Source of the DNA: Ancylobacter mangrovi
GTDB lineage: Bacteria; Pseudomonadota; Alphaproteobacteria; Rhizobiales; Xanthobacteraceae
Length of the DNA stretch: 64,000 bases
Direction of reading: 5' to 3'
NCBI RefSeq assembly: GCF_024752355.1
Contig: NZ_JANTHZ010000013.1
Coordinates: 123,115-187,114 of the forward strand
The position numbers were made by a program, and so were the translations under genes. The first letter of the stretch is position 1. Each line of letters begins with the position of its first letter. Below the pieces are notes generated by a model that worked only from the letters and a program-made list of their open reading frames with translations, was not told where the DNA came from and ran no database searches. This document shows positions 24,634 through 33,633 of the stretch, in pieces.

Positions 24634-26673
24634 TCACAGGTCCTTGCACAGGCGCAGCGCATCGTAGATCGCCGCGTGGATGTTGCGCCCCGCCCAGGCG
24701 TCGCCCACGCGGTAGAGCGCGAAGCCGGGCTGTCCGGTCCAGCGCTGCGGGCGGCCGGCGACCAGCGCGTCGAGGTCGGTCTCGCCGTCATTCACCGATT
24801 TCCCGCGCAGTGCCTCGAACAGGCCCTCGACCGGCAGCGTGCCGTAGTCGACGACCACGCGGTCGACGACGCGCTCCTCCTCGGCGTCGGTCATGGTGTT
24901 GCGCAGCGCGGCGACGAGGCGGTTGCCTTCCGGGTAGATCTCGATCAGCTCCATGTTCGGCGTCATGACGACGCCCAGCCGGTAGAGCTCGCGCAGGTGG
25001 ATCGGCTGGTTGGTGGTGCCGACCTCCTCGGCCACCATGCGGTCGTGGGTCGCCACCTCGACGAGGCAGCCGCTGCGCGCCAGCACCTCGGCGGTCGAGG
25101 CGGCGTTGTGGCCGCCGATCTCGTCATAGACCAGCACCGAGCCGGTGGGCTCGACCCGGCCGGTCAGCACGTCCCAGGTGGTGACGGCGTGCTCGTGGCC
25201 CTTTGCATGGCCGGCATTGGGCAGGCCGCCGGTCGCCATGATGACGACCTCCGGCGCCTCCGCCAGCACCGCCTCGGGCGTCGCCTCGGTGCCGAGCCGG
25301 ATGTCGACGCCCTTCTTCGCGACCTGGCCGTGGAGCCAGCGCGGAATGCCGGAGAGCGCCTCGCGCCAGGTCGCCCTGGCGGCGATGTTGATCTGGCCGC
25401 CGACCACCTTCTCCTTCTCGAACAGCACCACCTTGTGCCCGCGCTCAGCGCTGACGCGCGCCGCCTCGAGCCCGCCCGGGCCGGCGCCGATGACGACCAC
25501 CTTGCGCAGCGTCTCCGCCTTCGGGATGACGTGCGGCATGGTCGCCTCGCGCCCCGTCGCCGCGTTCTGGATGCACAAGGCGTCGCCGCCGACATAGATG
25601 CGGTCGATGCAGTAGCCCGCGCCGACGCACTGGCGGATGTCGTCCTCGCGGCCCTCGGTCAGCTTCTTCACGAGGTGCGGGTCGGCGATGTGGGCGCGGG
25701 TCATGGCGATCATGTCGACATGGCCCTCCGCCACCGCCCGCGCACCGGTGGCGAGGTCGGTCACGCGCTGGGCGTGGAAGATCGGCACGTCGACCTCGCG
25801 CTTGATGGCGCTGGGCAGGAACAGGAACGGCGCCACCGGGAACGACATGTTCGGCAGCGAGATGGCGTGGGCGATGTGGTCGCGGGCTTGCCCGCCGAGG
25901 ATGTTCAGGAAGTCGACCAGCCCGCGCCGCGCATATTCGGAGGCGATGGCGACGCATTCCTCATGGCTGAGGCCGTCGGCGATCATCTCGTCGCCGGACA
26001 TGCGCATGCCGATGACGTAGTCCTCGCCCACCGCCTCGCGCATCGCCTCCAGCACCTCGATGCCGAAGCGCATGCGGTTCTCCAGCGAGCCGCCATATTC
26101 GTCGCTGCGCTGGTTCACGCTCGGCGACCAGAACTGGTCGACGAGATGGCCGTGGGCGGCGGAAATCTCGCAGCCGTCGAGCCCGCCTTCCTTGCAGCGC
26201 TTCACCGCCTCGGCGAAGGACTTCACCACGCGGCGGATGTCGTTCCTGTCCATGGCGCGCGGGATGGTGCGCGAGGCCGGCTCGCGCCGCACCGAGGCGG
26301 AGAGGGTGGGGAACCAGTTCTCCGTGTCCCACTTGGTGCGCCGGCCCATATGGGTGAGCTGGATCATCAGCTTGGCGCCGTGGGCGTGCACCCGCTCGGC
26401 GAATTGCTGGAAATAGGGGATGACGCTGTCGTCAGCGACCGAGATCTGCGCCCAGGGCGCGGCCGGGCTGTCGATGGCGACCGAGGAGGAGCCGCCGAAC
26501 ATGGTGAGGCCGATGCCGCCCTTGGCCTTCTCCATGTGGTAGAGCTGGTAGCGCTCCTGCGGCTTGCCGTCCTTGCCGTAGCCGGGCGCGTGCGAGGTCG
26601 ACATCACCCGGTTGCGGATGGTGAGCCCCTTGATGGTCAGCGGTTTGAGCAGTGCCTCGGCATTGGCGATCAT
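24634..26673 (-). CDS. dgcA: Dimethylglycine demethylase DgcA, OYE-type flavin enzyme
   Basis: A protein of 679 residues in the trimethylamine/2,4-dienoyl-CoA reductase class: an N-terminal old-yellow-enzyme barrel (PLTIKGLTIRNRVMSTSHAP, LMIQLTHMGRR, ISAAHGHLVDQFWSP) and a C-terminal FAD/NAD domain (KVVVIGAGPGGLEAARVSAE). It removes a methyl group from dimethylglycine to give sarcosine. The expected 4Fe-4S stretch reads CVGAGYC...C: the second Cys of the usual C-x2-C-x2-C-x11/12-C motif is Ala. Related substrates such as N-methylproline or stachydrine are possible; gbcAB and sox nearby favour dimethylglycine. Confidence 0.88.
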   Translation of the reverse strand: MIANAEALLKPLTIKGLTIRNRVMSTSHAPGYGKDGKPQERYQLYHMEKAKGGIGLTMFGGSSSVAIDSPAAPWAQISVADDSVIPYFQQFAERVHAHGAKLMIQLTHMGRRTKWDTENWFPTLSASVRREPASRTIPRAMDRNDIRRVVKSFAEAVKRCKEGGLDGCEISAAHGHLVDQFWSPSVNQRSDEYGGSLENRMRFGIEVLEAMREAVGEDYVIGMRMSGDEMIADGLSHEECVAIASEYARRGLVDFLNILGGQARDHIAHAISLPNMSFPVAPFLFLPSAIKREVDVPIFHAQRVTDLATGARAVAEGHVDMIAMTRAHIADPHLVKKLTEGREDDIRQCVGAGYCIDRIYVGGDALCIQNAATGREATMPHVIPKAETLRKVVVIGAGPGGLEAARVSAERGHKVVLFEKEKVVGGQINIAARATWREALSGIPRWLHGQVAKKGVDIRLGTEATPEAVLAEAPEVVIMATGGLPNAGHAKGHEHAVTTWDVLTGRVEPTGSVLVYDEIGGHNAASTAEVLARSGCLVEVATHDRMVAEEVGTTNQPIHLRELYRLGVVMTPNMELIEIYPEGNRLVAALRNTMTDAEEERVVDRVVVDYGTLPVEGLFEALRGKSVNDGETDLDALVAGRPQRWTGQPGFALYRVGDAWAGRNIHAAIYDALRLCKDL

Positions 26674-26825
26674 GGGGGTCGCGCGCGCTCCTTCGCCCGG
26701 CCTATCCTTCGGGATGGTCGCACGATAGGTCGCATGCGCCTATGGCGAACAGAAGATTTGCGCCATCGGGCCGGTAGGGTTGCGACCCGGCCGCAACCCG
26801 TTCGCGGCGCGCGCGTCTTCCGCCC

Positions 26826-28502
26826 TCAGCCGCCGGTGCGCGAGGGGCCGTCCACCGTGCGGCGATAGCGCACCAGCGGCGAGCGCAGGCCGTGGCTCCA
26901 TAGCACCCGGCGGATCGCCGGCGTGGTGCCGGTGACGATCACGCGGACGCCCGCCCGCTGCATCTTGTGGGCGAAGCTCTCCAGCATGGCGGCGGCGGTC
27001 GAATCCACGAACGGCACCGCCGAGAAGTCGAGCACGAAGCGCTTCGGCAGCCGCGAGATGCTGTCCAGCACCGCGCCGACGGTCGAGGCGGCGCCGAAGA
27101 AGAAGGCGCCGGACAGGCGGTAGATCAGCGTGTCGGAATCGGCCTGCGGGCCGGTCGGCGCGGGAACGTCGGCATCCGCCTCGTCCTCGACCGCGAGCGG
27201 GGCGGCCTCGACCCCGACCGCCTGCGACATGCGGTGCAGGAACAGCAGCGTGCCGAGGGTGAAGCCGACCACGATGCCCTCGGTGAGGTCGCGGAAGATG
27301 GTGAGCAGCAGGGTGGAGAGCAGCACCAGCGCATCGCCCCAGCCCGAGCGCAGCAGCGCGCCGATGGCGTGCTTCTCCACCATGTTCCAGGACACGACCG
27401 CCAGCAGGCCGGCCAGCGCCGCGAGCGGGATGTAGCTGGCCAGCGGCGCGGCGACGACGATGAACAGCAGCACGAACAGCGAGTGCAGCATGCCCGAGAC
27501 CGGGCTGCGCGCGCCGGCGCGCACATTGGTCGCGGTGCGGGCGATGGTGCCGGTGACGCAGATGCCGCCGAAGATGGCGGAGGCCATGTTGGCGACGCCC
27601 TGCGCCACCAGCTCGCAATTGGAGCGGTGGCGGCGCCCGGTCATGCCGTCCGCCACCACGGCGGAGAGCAGGGATTCGATCGCGCCCAGCATGGCGAAGG
27701 CGGCGGCGTTCGGCAGCACCGCCATCACCTTGGCGGGCGAGAGGTCCGGCAGCACCGGCGCCGGCAGGCTGGAAGGAATGCCGCCGAAGCGGGTGCCGAT
27801 GGTCTCGACCGGCAGGCCGAGCACCAGCACCGCGACGCTGGCGAGCGCCACCGCGATGAGCAGGTTCGGCCAGGCCGGGGCGACCTTCTTGATGCCGACG
27901 ATGGTGACGATGGTCAGCAGCGAGACGCCGAAGGCCGAGGGGCTGATGGTCGACAGCGCGCCGGTCAGCACCTGGAGCTTGGGGATCAGCGCCGCCGGCT
28001 CCTTCACCGTCAGGGTAAGGCCCAGCAGGTCGGTGATCTGGCTCGAGAAGATGATGACGCCGATGCCGGCGGTGAAGCCGACCGTGACCGGATAGGGGAT
28101 GAACTTCACATAGGTGCCGAGCCGCAGCAGCCCGATGGCGGCGAGGAAGATGCCGGACAGGAAGGTGGCGAGCAGCAGCCCGCTGAGCCCGTGCTGCTCC
28201 GCCGTCATCGCCACCAGCACGATGAAGGCGCCGGCCGGACCGCCGATCTGGTACCGGCTGCCGCCGAGCGCGGAGACGAAGAAGCCGCCGACGATGGCGG
28301 TGTAGAGCCCGCGCTCCGGCGTGGTGCCCGACGCCATGGCGATGGCCATGGAAAGCGGCAGGGCGACGATCGCGACCGTGAGGCCGGACACGAAGTCGGC
28401 GCGCAGGCCGGCAAGGCCGTAGCCCTCGCGCAGCACCGTTATCAGCTTGGGAGTGAACAGGTCGGCGAAGCTCGGCGCGTGCGGGCGTGTCAGCGTGGTC
28501 AT
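26826..28502 (-). CDS. SulP-family anion transporter with STAS domain
   Basis: A membrane protein of 558 residues. About 10-12 hydrophobic segments follow a short N-terminus; the SulP core is visible (DFVSGLTVAIVALPLSMAIA, YTAIVGGFFVSALGGSRYQI). The C-terminal STAS domain (about 450-548) includes VLDFSAVPFVDSTAAAMLES. The family carries sulfate, bicarbonate or dicarboxylates; the substrate cannot be told from sequence. It sits alone between dgcA and a regulator on the same strand. ATG 28502 was chosen at the start of family similarity, though the frame is open further upstream. Confidence 0.88.
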   Translation of the reverse strand: MTTLTRPHAPSFADLFTPKLITVLREGYGLAGLRADFVSGLTVAIVALPLSMAIAMASGTTPERGLYTAIVGGFFVSALGGSRYQIGGPAGAFIVLVAMTAEQHGLSGLLLATFLSGIFLAAIGLLRLGTYVKFIPYPVTVGFTAGIGVIIFSSQITDLLGLTLTVKEPAALIPKLQVLTGALSTISPSAFGVSLLTIVTIVGIKKVAPAWPNLLIAVALASVAVLVLGLPVETIGTRFGGIPSSLPAPVLPDLSPAKVMAVLPNAAAFAMLGAIESLLSAVVADGMTGRRHRSNCELVAQGVANMASAIFGGICVTGTIARTATNVRAGARSPVSGMLHSLFVLLFIVVAAPLASYIPLAALAGLLAVVSWNMVEKHAIGALLRSGWGDALVLLSTLLLTIFRDLTEGIVVGFTLGTLLFLHRMSQAVGVEAAPLAVEDEADADVPAPTGPQADSDTLIYRLSGAFFFGAASTVGAVLDSISRLPKRFVLDFSAVPFVDSTAAAMLESFAHKMQRAGVRVIVTGTTPAIRRVLWSHGLRSPLVRYRRTVDGPSRTGG

Positions 28503-28582
28503 TGAAAATATCGATCGTGGGGCGGGAACTGATAGAAAATTTTGCGCCTTCGGCGTCCCGGCTGCAAGCGGATTAACGCGTA

Positions 28583-29623
28583 TCAGCCATTCGCCTTCGG
28601 CGGTGCTGCGGTGCGCCGCTCGGTGCTGGGCGGGCGGCCGAAGCGGCGCGCATAGGCGGTCGAGAAGTGCGCCGCCGACTGGAATCCGCAGGCGAGGCCG
28701 ACATCGGTGATCGGCAGCACGGACAGGCGCAGCAGCTCGCGCGCCCGCTCCAGCCGCAGGCCGAGCTGGTAGCTGGCCGGCCCGGTGCCGAGGTGGCGCC
28801 GAAAAAGCCGCTCGAGGTGACGGGGGGAGACGTCGAGGCGGCGGGCGATGCCGGCGACGCCGAGCGGGTGCTCGATGGTGCCCTCCATCAGCCGCACCGC
28901 GCGGGCGAGCGTCGGGTCGGGGAGGGCGGGCCGCGGGCGTGCCGACGCCTTCGCCTGCGGTGCGCGCGGCGCGCGGTCGACGATGAACTGCTCGGACACC
29001 TTGTCGGCGAGGCTGCGCCCGCCGCGGGCGGCGATCAGCTCCAGCATCATGTCGAGCGGGGCGATGCCGCCGGTGCAGGTGAGCCGGTCGCGGTCGATGA
29101 CGAAGGGCTCTTCCACGAAGTGGATCTCGGGGAATTCCTCGCGGATCGAGGACAGGTTCTCCCAGTGCACGGCGCAGCGGTAGAAATCGAGCAGGCCGGC
29201 ATCGGCGAGCACGAAGCTGCCGGTGCACAGCGCGCCGAGCGCGACGCCCCGGCGCGCCAGCCGGCGGAGCGCGTCGGCGATGATCGGGGTCGCCGCGTGG
29301 CGCACGTCGACGCCCCCGCACACCAGCAGCAGGTCGAGCGGCCCGGCCTCGTGCAGCGCGAGCGTCGGCGTGAAGCCGAGCCCGTTGCTGGCGGTGGCCA
29401 TGGTGCCGTCCAGCGTCACCACGTGCCAGGAGTAGAGCGGCGCCTCCGCCACGTAGTTCGCCATGCGCAGCGCCTCCAGCGCGTTGGCGCAGGCGATCAT
29501 CGAGTGGTTGGCGAGGGTGAGGAAGCCGATGCGCGTCAGCGAGGCGGGGTCGATCACGGCGGCGATCTCAAGGGTGGACGTTGCCGAAGGTTGCAGCGCT
29601 CCTTCTTCAGAAGAAGCATCCAC
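28583..29623 (-). CDS. GlxA-family AraC-type regulator 1 (CdhR/GbdR-like)
   Basis: A protein of 346 residues: an N-terminal DJ-1/PfpI-like domain (about 30-195, with GALCTGSFVLADAGLLD containing the elbow Cys) and a C-terminal AraC HTH (about 245-335; VAGIARRLDVSPRHLERLFR and ITDVGLACGFQSAAHFSTAY). Regulators of this group sense quaternary amines or other small N compounds (GbdR, CdhR, ArgR). It lies beside the gbc and dgc genes and is 80 nt from the SulP gene. Which of the two such regulators here is GbdR cannot be settled by eye. Confidence 0.85.
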   Translation of the reverse strand: MDASSEEGALQPSATSTLEIAAVIDPASLTRIGFLTLANHSMIACANALEALRMANYVAEAPLYSWHVVTLDGTMATASNGLGFTPTLALHEAGPLDLLLVCGGVDVRHAATPIIADALRRLARRGVALGALCTGSFVLADAGLLDFYRCAVHWENLSSIREEFPEIHFVEEPFVIDRDRLTCTGGIAPLDMMLELIAARGGRSLADKVSEQFIVDRAPRAPQAKASARPRPALPDPTLARAVRLMEGTIEHPLGVAGIARRLDVSPRHLERLFRRHLGTGPASYQLGLRLERARELLRLSVLPITDVGLACGFQSAAHFSTAYARRFGRPPSTERRTAAPPKANG

Positions 29624-29750
29624 ATTGGGAAAAAGTCACGCAGAATTACCCGGGCTTCGTCACCGGCCGGCACGATTGCCGCCGCAAAAAGGTCGCGGCT
29701 CCTCCGCGAAATGGTCGCTGCACATTGCGGATTCCCCGTGGAGAGACGAC

Positions 29751-30413
29751 ATGCGACTTGCGCCCGTGCCGACGACGAGCCTCGCCCGGTTCCAGGGCTG
29801 GCTTCCCGGCCGCGTCATGCTGCCGGTGGGCTTCGCCGCGATCCTCGCCCTTGGCGTCTACGCGGTCGGCACCGGCCGGCACGGCGCGGAGGGGGAGACG
29901 GCGCAGGCCGCGCCCCCGAGCGACGTAGTGCGGGTGATCAGCGCCGCTTCCGACGACACGCCCGCCCCGGCGCGGGCGGGCCACCAGAAGGATGACGCCC
30001 CCGCGCCGAGCCTGGTGATGGCGATCGACCCCGGGGCGGTGTACCGGCCCCGCGCCGAGCATGCCGCCGGCGCGGCGCGGACGGCCACCCATGCCGGCGA
30101 GGACATGACCATACCGGCGGGGGTCGAGCGCTTCGACACCTGCGGGCCCGGCTGCGATTCGCGCGATCCGCTGGTGCTGCATTCGTCCTATCCGGTCCGG
30201 GTGGCGCCGGCGCAGGTCGCGCCGGCCGAGTTCGCCACCACGCAAGCCGCACCGCAAGCCGCCCGGCCGGCCGAGGCGGACGACGACGGGCTGTTCGACC
30301 TGCCGTCGCTGCCCGCGCCGGGCGAGGTCTATGACCGCGCGGTGGAAGGCACGAGCGCGGTCTACGACACGCTGAAGCAGGCCGTGGGCGGGGTGGTCCA
30401 GCGCTTCCGCTGA
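29751..30413 (+). CDS. Hypothetical single-pass membrane protein
   Basis: A protein of 220 residues that I do not recognise. Residues about 18-40 (LPGRVMLPVGFAAILALGVY) form one membrane helix with a short cytoplasmic N-terminus. The rest is Ala/Pro/Asp-rich and probably periplasmic, with one Cys pair (TCGPGCDSRDP, near residue 130) and a C-terminal amphipathic part (YDRAVEGTSAVYDTLKQAVG). ATG 29751 has GGAGAG about 6 nt upstream. It is divergent from the GlxA-type regulator and convergent with gbcB (22 nt gap), so its position does not tie it to betaine breakdown. Confidence 0.7.
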   Translation: MRLAPVPTTSLARFQGWLPGRVMLPVGFAAILALGVYAVGTGRHGAEGETAQAAPPSDVVRVISAASDDTPAPARAGHQKDDAPAPSLVMAIDPGAVYRPRAEHAAGAARTATHAGEDMTIPAGVERFDTCGPGCDSRDPLVLHSSYPVRVAPAQVAPAEFATTQAAPQAARPAEADDDGLFDLPSLPAPGEVYDRAVEGTSAVYDTLKQAVGGVVQRFR

Positions 30414-30435
30414 CCGCCTCGCCGCCGGCGGCCGC

Positions 30436-31599
30436 TCAGCGGTCGACGACCAGGTTGCTGGTGGGCTTCGAGCAGCACAGCAGCGCCATGCCGGCGTCGA
30501 TCTCGCGCTGGCGGATGCCGCCGCCATGCTTCATGTCGACCGTTCCCGAGACCAGCTTGGACTTGCAGGTGCCGCAAAGCCCCTTCGAGCAGGAGGAGGG
30601 CAGGCGCACCCCGGCCCGCCGCGCCGCGTCGAGCACGAACATGTCGGAGCGGCAGTCGATGCTGCGCTTCTGCCGGACGAACTCGACCGTGTAGGTGGTG
30701 ACGGGCGGGGCCACCGCCTCTTGCACCGCCGCCAGAGCCTCGGCGGAGACGACCTCGGCCGCAACCTCGGGCGCGTTCTCGGCCAGCGTGGCGAAGTCGA
30801 AGCTCTCCTCATGGTGGCGGCTCATGTCGAAGCCCGCGCCCTTGAGCATCTCGCGCACCGCCGCCATGAACGGCGCCGGCCCGCAGACGAACACCTCGCG
30901 CTCACGGAAGTCCGGGGCGATGTGGTTGAGGAGGCCGAGATTGAGCCGGCCGCGCAGCCCGTGCCACGGCTCGCGCAGGCTGTCGGCCTCGCAGATCGGC
31001 GCAAAGCGGAAATTGCCGGGCTGGTTGCGCGCCATCAGCTCCAGCTCGTCCCGGAAGATGATGTCGACCGGCGAACGCGCCGCGTGCACGAACACGATGT
31101 CGCGCGGTTCGGCGAGGTCGTGGAAGGTGCGGGCCATCGACATCAGCGGGGTGATGCCCGAGCCGCCGGAGAGGAACAGGTAGCTCGGCGCGGGCGAGGG
31201 CCGGCCTTCGATGAAGCAGGAGAACTCGCCCATCGGCCCGACCGCCCGCAGGATCGAGCCGACCGATATCCGGTCGTGCAGGAAGTTCGACACCGGCCCG
31301 CCCGGCACCCGCTTGACGGTGATGGAAATCGTGTGCGGGCGCGTGGGGGTGGAGGCGATGGTGTAGCAGCGATTCACGCTCTCGCCGTCGATGTCGAGAT
31401 CGAGGGTGAGGAACTGGCCCGGCGCATAGGCGAAGGTGCAGGGCTTCTCCGGCGCCAGCACGAAGGTCTTCACGTCCGGCGTCTCCTCGCGGATGGCGCG
31501 CACGATCAGCGTGTCGTCGAGGTCCGGGTTCCACGGCGGCAGCGTGCCGGCAAGGCGCGCGGCGGCGGGATCGGGCGGGACGGCGGGGAGGGAGGCCAT
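30436..31599 (-). CDS. gbcB: Glycine betaine monooxygenase reductase subunit GbcB
   Basis: A protein of 387 residues: FAD domain (RCYTIAST), NAD domain (LFLSGGSGITPLMSMA, VFVCGPAPFM) and a C-terminal plant-type 2Fe-2S ferredoxin domain (SSCSKGLCGTCKSKLVSG and a later CC pair near residue 377). It supplies electrons from NAD(P)H to the Rieske oxygenase GbcA. The order gbcA then gbcB matches Pseudomonas. The 98-nt gap from gbcA holds a strong palindrome. ATG 31599 lacks a strong ribosome site. Confidence 0.92.
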   Translation of the reverse strand: MASLPAVPPDPAAARLAGTLPPWNPDLDDTLIVRAIREETPDVKTFVLAPEKPCTFAYAPGQFLTLDLDIDGESVNRCYTIASTPTRPHTISITVKRVPGGPVSNFLHDRISVGSILRAVGPMGEFSCFIEGRPSPAPSYLFLSGGSGITPLMSMARTFHDLAEPRDIVFVHAARSPVDIIFRDELELMARNQPGNFRFAPICEADSLREPWHGLRGRLNLGLLNHIAPDFREREVFVCGPAPFMAAVREMLKGAGFDMSRHHEESFDFATLAENAPEVAAEVVSAEALAAVQEAVAPPVTTYTVEFVRQKRSIDCRSDMFVLDAARRAGVRLPSSCSKGLCGTCKSKLVSGTVDMKHGGGIRQREIDAGMALLCCSKPTSNLVVDR

Positions 31600-31645
31600 G
31601 TGTCGGTTTCTCGGGATCCGGCCGCGTCCGGCCGTGGCAGCGCCG

Positions 31646-31670
31646 GTCCTCTCCCCGGCGGGGAGAGGAC
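31646..31670. repeat. Perfect 11-bp palindrome between gbcA and gbcB
   Basis: GTCCTCTCCCC and GGGGAGAGGAC with a 3-nt loop. Palindromes of the CCTCTCCCC type are common in intergenic DNA of rhizobial genomes, so this may be a dispersed element. Here it could form an mRNA hairpin that sets the ratio of the gbcA and gbcB messages. It has no T-run on either strand. Confidence 0.75.
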
Positions 31671-31697
31671 GAGGAAGGGAGCGAGGGTCAGGACCCG

Positions 31698-32957
31698 TCA
31701 GCGGCCCACATGCTCGGCCATGCGGGCGATGTACCAGTTGCAGAACTTGTCCACGAGCATCTCGGTGTGCGGCGAGTAGGGGCCGGGCTCGTAGGCGGGG
31801 CTGCGTGCGCCTTCCTGGCAGTAGCCGACCAGCGTCGAATCCTGGTCGTTGGTCGCGTCCCACACCGAGACGAGGTTCTCGATGTCGTAGTCGACGCCCT
31901 CGACCGCGTCCTTGTGCACCAGCCACTTGGTGCGCAGCAGCGAGCGCTCGGCGTCGAGCGGCAGCACCGAGAACACCACCGCATGGTCGGACATGAAATG
32001 ATGCCAGCTATTGGGCTGGGTCCAGAAGTGCAGCGCGCCGTGGCGGGGATCGTTGATCTTGCCGAGCAGCTTCCTGCACGCGGCCTTGGTGTCCGAGGTG
32101 TGGCTCTCGCCATCGCCGGCGAGCGGCAGGCGCTCGGTGCGGTAGCCGGTGACCATGTCGTCGAGATGCTCGATCATCTCGGAGGGGAAGCCGCAGCTTT
32201 CCCATTCGCGGTGCGAGTTCGTCACCAGCTTCGCGTAGTCCTCGGCCTCCTTGCGGCCGTGCTCGTCGAGCTCCTCCGGCGCGAAGCCGAAGCCGTAGGC
32301 GAACAGCGGCACGGTGAGCTCGGGATGGTTGCCCGCGCAGTGATAGCACTCGCGGTTGTTCTCCATGGTGAGCTTCCAGTTGCCGGGCTCGATGATGTCC
32401 TTCTCGAACGCGACCTTGGCGTTCTTCAGGTCGTGCGGGGCGAGATAGGGCGCCATCTTCGCGGCCATGAGGTCGAAATCGGCCGGTGGCTCGTCGGAGA
32501 GGCACACGAAGATCAGCCCTTCGAGCGAGCGGCAATTGACCGGCTTCAGCCCGTGGCAGGACGGGTCGAAGCCTGCGCCCATGTGCTCGGCGAAGAGCAG
32601 CTTGCCGTCGAGACCGTAGGTCCAGCTATGGTAGCGGCAGACGAGGTTGCCGACCGTGGTCTTGTAGTCGAGCACGAGGCGCGCGCCGCGATGGCGGCAG
32701 ACATTGTGGAACGCGCGCACGTTCATGTCGTCGTCGCGCACGATGGCGATCGAATACTTGCCGATGTCGAGCGTCATCGCGTCGCCGGGCTCGGGAATGT
32801 CGGGCTCGACGCCGACGAAGATCCAGTGCCGGGCGAAGATGACCTCCATGTCCGCCTCGAAGATCTCGGGGCTGGTGTAGAACGGCGCCTCCAGGCTGTA
32901 GCCGGGCTGGCGGCGACGGATCAGCGACTTCAGCGGGGTATCGGTGGTGTCCAGCAT
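31698..32957 (-). CDS. gbcA: Glycine betaine monooxygenase oxygenase subunit GbcA
   Basis: A Rieske-type ring-hydroxylating-like oxygenase of 419 residues. The Rieske cluster motif is NVCRHRGARL ... CRYHSWTYG (near 94-118) and the mononuclear iron site is the segment ENNRECYHCAGNHPEL (near 205-220). It demethylates glycine betaine to dimethylglycine with release of formaldehyde. GGAG lies about 8 nt before ATG 32957. It is head of the gbcAB unit and divergent from a small EamA gene. Confidence 0.94.
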   Translation of the reverse strand: MLDTTDTPLKSLIRRRQPGYSLEAPFYTSPEIFEADMEVIFARHWIFVGVEPDIPEPGDAMTLDIGKYSIAIVRDDDMNVRAFHNVCRHRGARLVLDYKTTVGNLVCRYHSWTYGLDGKLLFAEHMGAGFDPSCHGLKPVNCRSLEGLIFVCLSDEPPADFDLMAAKMAPYLAPHDLKNAKVAFEKDIIEPGNWKLTMENNRECYHCAGNHPELTVPLFAYGFGFAPEELDEHGRKEAEDYAKLVTNSHREWESCGFPSEMIEHLDDMVTGYRTERLPLAGDGESHTSDTKAACRKLLGKINDPRHGALHFWTQPNSWHHFMSDHAVVFSVLPLDAERSLLRTKWLVHKDAVEGVDYDIENLVSVWDATNDQDSTLVGYCQEGARSPAYEPGPYSPHTEMLVDKFCNWYIARMAEHVGR

Positions 32958-33189
32958 CGACGTGTCTCCGTGGCGGAACCTGAGCGACCGCCTGTCGTCT
33001 GGACTGGAATTGTTCGACGGAACCGGCGCCCTGACTTTCACGCAAGCGACAATCGCTTTCCCGGACACGACATTTGCCGGCGTCCGAGACCCCTGAGGAC
33101 ACCGCGATGGCGGGACGGCCCCGCGCGTGCCAGCATGGGCGCGACCCCGATGTCTCTCGGGGGGCACCCTCCGGCCGTGCGGATGACGA

Positions 33190-33627
33190 ATGAAAGCGCT
33201 TGTGTCGACCTGGCAGTTCTGGGCCGTGCTCTCGGCCGCCTTCGCGGCGCTCACCGCCATCTTCGCCAAGGTCGGGGTCGCCAATGTCGGCTCGGACTTC
33301 GCGACCTTCATCCGCACGCTGGTCATCCTCGCCGCGCTGGCGCTGATGCTGACCGTGACAGGGAGCTGGCAGGGCCTCGGCACGGTGTCGGCGCGCTCGG
33401 GCACCTTCCTGGTGCTGTCCGGCCTCGCCACCGGCGCGTCCTGGCTGTGCTATTTTCGGGCGCTGAAGCTGGGCGAGGCCTCGCGCGTCGCGCCCATCGA
33501 CAAGCTGAGCGTGGTGCTGGTGGCTGTGTTCGCGGCGCTGTTCCTCGGCGAGCGGCTGAGCGCGACGGGATGGCTCGGCGTGGCGCTGATCGGTGCCGGG
33601 GCGATGCTGATCGCGACCGGGCTGTAG
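33190..33627 (+). CDS. Small EamA-domain (half-size DMT) transporter
   Basis: A protein of 145 residues with about five hydrophobic segments and one EamA domain (FRALKLGEASRVAPIDKLSV and VLVAVFAALFLGERLSATGW). Half-size DMT proteins act as dimers and export or import small metabolites. It is divergent from gbcA and convergent with the GbdR-type regulator, with only 6 nt between stops. No substrate can be inferred. Note that the window holds a second, full-length EamA protein at 53170-54087. Confidence 0.85.
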   Translation: MKALVSTWQFWAVLSAAFAALTAIFAKVGVANVGSDFATFIRTLVILAALALMLTVTGSWQGLGTVSARSGTFLVLSGLATGASWLCYFRALKLGEASRVAPIDKLSVVLVAVFAALFLGERLSATGWLGVALIGAGAMLIATGL

Positions 33628-33633
33628 CCGGCC

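Noticed and set aside
22720..26868. A very long open frame (about 1380 codons) on the plus strand across dgcB and dgcA
   Set aside because: It is antisense to two well-conserved enzymes, and its composition is Arg/His/Gly-rich with no domain. Long antisense frames are expected at this GC content.
28503..29321. N-terminal extension of the SulP frame
   Set aside because: It runs antisense-like through the neighbouring regulator gene in a different frame and has no similarity to SulP; the normal start is at 28502.
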